In this document: in pieces, positions 62,922-64,000 of the stretch
Position numbering within the stretch: the first letter of the stretch is position 1
Layout of the letters: each line of letters starts with the position of its first letter
Made by a program: the position numbers and the translations under genes
Assembly: GCA_030220185.1 (NCBI GenBank)
Contig: JASPKZ010001230.1
Span: forward strand, 62,001 to 126,000
Direction of reading: 5' to 3'
Source: Diploptera punctata
Lineage: Eukaryota; Arthropoda; Insecta; Blattodea; Blaberidae
DNA: 64,000 nt
Notes under the pieces: generated by a model
Databases searched by the model: none
The model's input: only the letters and a program-made list of their open reading frames with translations
Told to the model about the DNA's origin: nothing

Positions 62922-64000
62922 CTCAAAAAAATTAGGGGATATTGTAGAATAACCTATTAAGACTATGTTTTTTGGAATAGTATTAGATGCAATCACTTTC
63001 TATTATTCCAAGATAATGTAAATAAGAGTTTGAAGTTGTTACGTAACCTCTGTACCACACCAGAGGGCAGTGTCTGTACTGTTGATATGAAAGGGTGGTG
63101 TGGGGGTGAATGTTTTGTTGCTGTTTTTAAATCCAGTCCAGTTTTCAGTTAGTGAATGACTTGCCTTAGGGACAGTGATGCCTCGACAACGTGATTTACC
63201 TGAACCAATGGCTTGGAGGGCCATAGGAAGGATGGAAGCTGGACAGACACAACAAGAGGTGGCACAAACCATTGGGGTGTCTCAAAGCGTGATTTCCAGT
63301 CTTTGGAATCATTTTCAAAGAACATACTGTTCACAGAAGAGCCGGACAAGGTCGACCAAGGGCAACAACAGCAAGGGATGACCGTTACCTCTTGTTAACA
63401 GCCCGTCGGAATAGACAGCAGAATGCAACTCAACTGCGAAATACACTTCAAACAGCAACAGGACGCAGGGTGTCAACTCAAACTGTCCCTAATCGACTGC
63501 ATGGAAGTGGTCTCTATGCCCGTAGGCCCATGGTGTGTACCAGGTTAACTCCACAACACCGTAGAGATCGCAGAAACTGGGCGGAGGAACATCGTGGGTG
63601 GAGGCATGCTGAATGGAGATCAGTTCTTTTTTCTGGTGAGTCGCGATTCAACATGGAATGTGATAGTCGGCGTGTATTCATCTGGAGAGAAAAAGGGACA
63701 CGAAACAATCCAGCTTTTGTACGTAAAAGATCCCCATATGGTGGCGGTGGATTGAGGGTGTAGGCAGGAGTCAGTAGTGGTGGACGTACGGACCTCTACG
63801 TTATCCAAGATGGTACTTTGACTGCGGTAAAGTATAGAGATGAGATTCTCCGACCTTTTGTCGTTCCTTATGCTGATGCCATAGGTGATTCTTTTCTTTT
63901 TATGGACGATAATGCACGACCCCACAGAGCTGGCTTGGTGGACGACATGCTGGAAGTGGAGGGTATCGAGCGTATGCAATGGCCAGCTTCCTCCCCGGAC
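62922..64000 (+). mobile_element. Tc1-like transposon, 5' part (runs off the window)
   Basis: Begins near GCTCAAAAAAATTAGGGGAT after a (TA)n tract, so it inserted at TA; a non-coding leader of about 250 bp leads to the transposase at 63178. The 3' end lies beyond the window. Confidence 0.7.
63178..64000 (+). pseudogene. Tc1-like transposase, one frameshift and one nonsense codon, incomplete
   Basis: ATG at 63178 (the GTG at 63175 is rejected). MPRQRDLPEPMAWRAIGRME, GQTQQEVAQTIGVSQSVISS (first HTH), a frameshift at about 63330, then GRPRATTARDDRYLLLTARR (GRPR linker), RVSTQTVPNRLHGSGLYARR (second HTH), FSGESRFNMECD (first catalytic acidic residue region, SGE in place of SDE), TAG at 63760-63762 where the family has Trp (GGGLRV-W-AG), then FMDDNARPHRA (second Asp). 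The third acidic residue is outside the window. Recently active family judged by its intact motifs. Confidence 0.85.

Overview
The window looks like a piece of a large, repeat-rich insect genome. Coding sequence is sparse and split by introns. Most of the DNA is decayed mobile elements: mariner, Tc1, pogo/Tigger, BEL/Pao, non-LTR tails, Penelope-like elements (PLEs) and several families of tRNA-headed SINEs. The SINE types and the common reverse-transcriptase tail (GKPEGKRPVGRPRMRW-like) remind me of cockroaches and termites (Blattodea). That assignment is inference; no database was consulted.

The one host gene I can identify with confidence is CCDC6, on the minus strand. Five coding exons are in phase with canonical splice sites (32558-32343, 32193-32044, 21667-21435, 21290-21133, 16354-16219). 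They encode about 297 residues of the coiled-coil protein from its start codon. The proline-rich C-terminus is not seen and probably lies beyond position 1. A short possible first exon of a divergent gene lies at 33644-33682. All other material is intronic or intergenic repeat.

Region by region. 1-11560: a minus-strand multicopy insect ORF (transposon-like, function unknown) split by a 9.2 kb insertion at 1780-10990. The insertion is flanked by a 9-bp direct repeat. It has inverted terminal arms that each carry a hammerhead-ribozyme motif, and it encloses about 8.7 kb of a 54-bp satellite. 12000-16200: tRNA-like and SINE sequences, and a 1.1 kb palindromic PLE. 16200-32600: CCDC6 exons and introns filled with pogo remnants, non-LTR tails, several hammerhead foldbacks, a PLE with a GIY-YIG endonuclease domain, and a mariner with a single nonsense codon. 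33000-42000: SINEs, foldbacks and a decayed non-LTR element. 42000-50000: simple repeats, a Tigger relic, a dispersed repeat with an antisense ORF, a mariner with perfect TA-flanked ends, and more hammerhead relics. 50179-53210: a TA-flanked DNA transposon that has accumulated or swallowed other elements. 53000-57200: MITE, Helitron-like and SINE pieces. 57196-59850: a decayed BEL/Pao retrotransposon. 60662-62904: tRNA-like genes, including seven tandem 298-bp units. 62925-64000: a Tc1-like transposase running off the end.

The most unusual theme is the hammerhead ribozyme. I count at least a dozen motifs with a recognisable CUGANGA...GAAA core, in several sequence families, mostly in inverted-repeat ends of PLE-like insertions. 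Most have a very short helix III that is self-complementary (ACCATGGT, ACGATCGT, ACATATGT, AGCGCT, ACATGT). The combination of such ends with a giant internal satellite may be undescribed.
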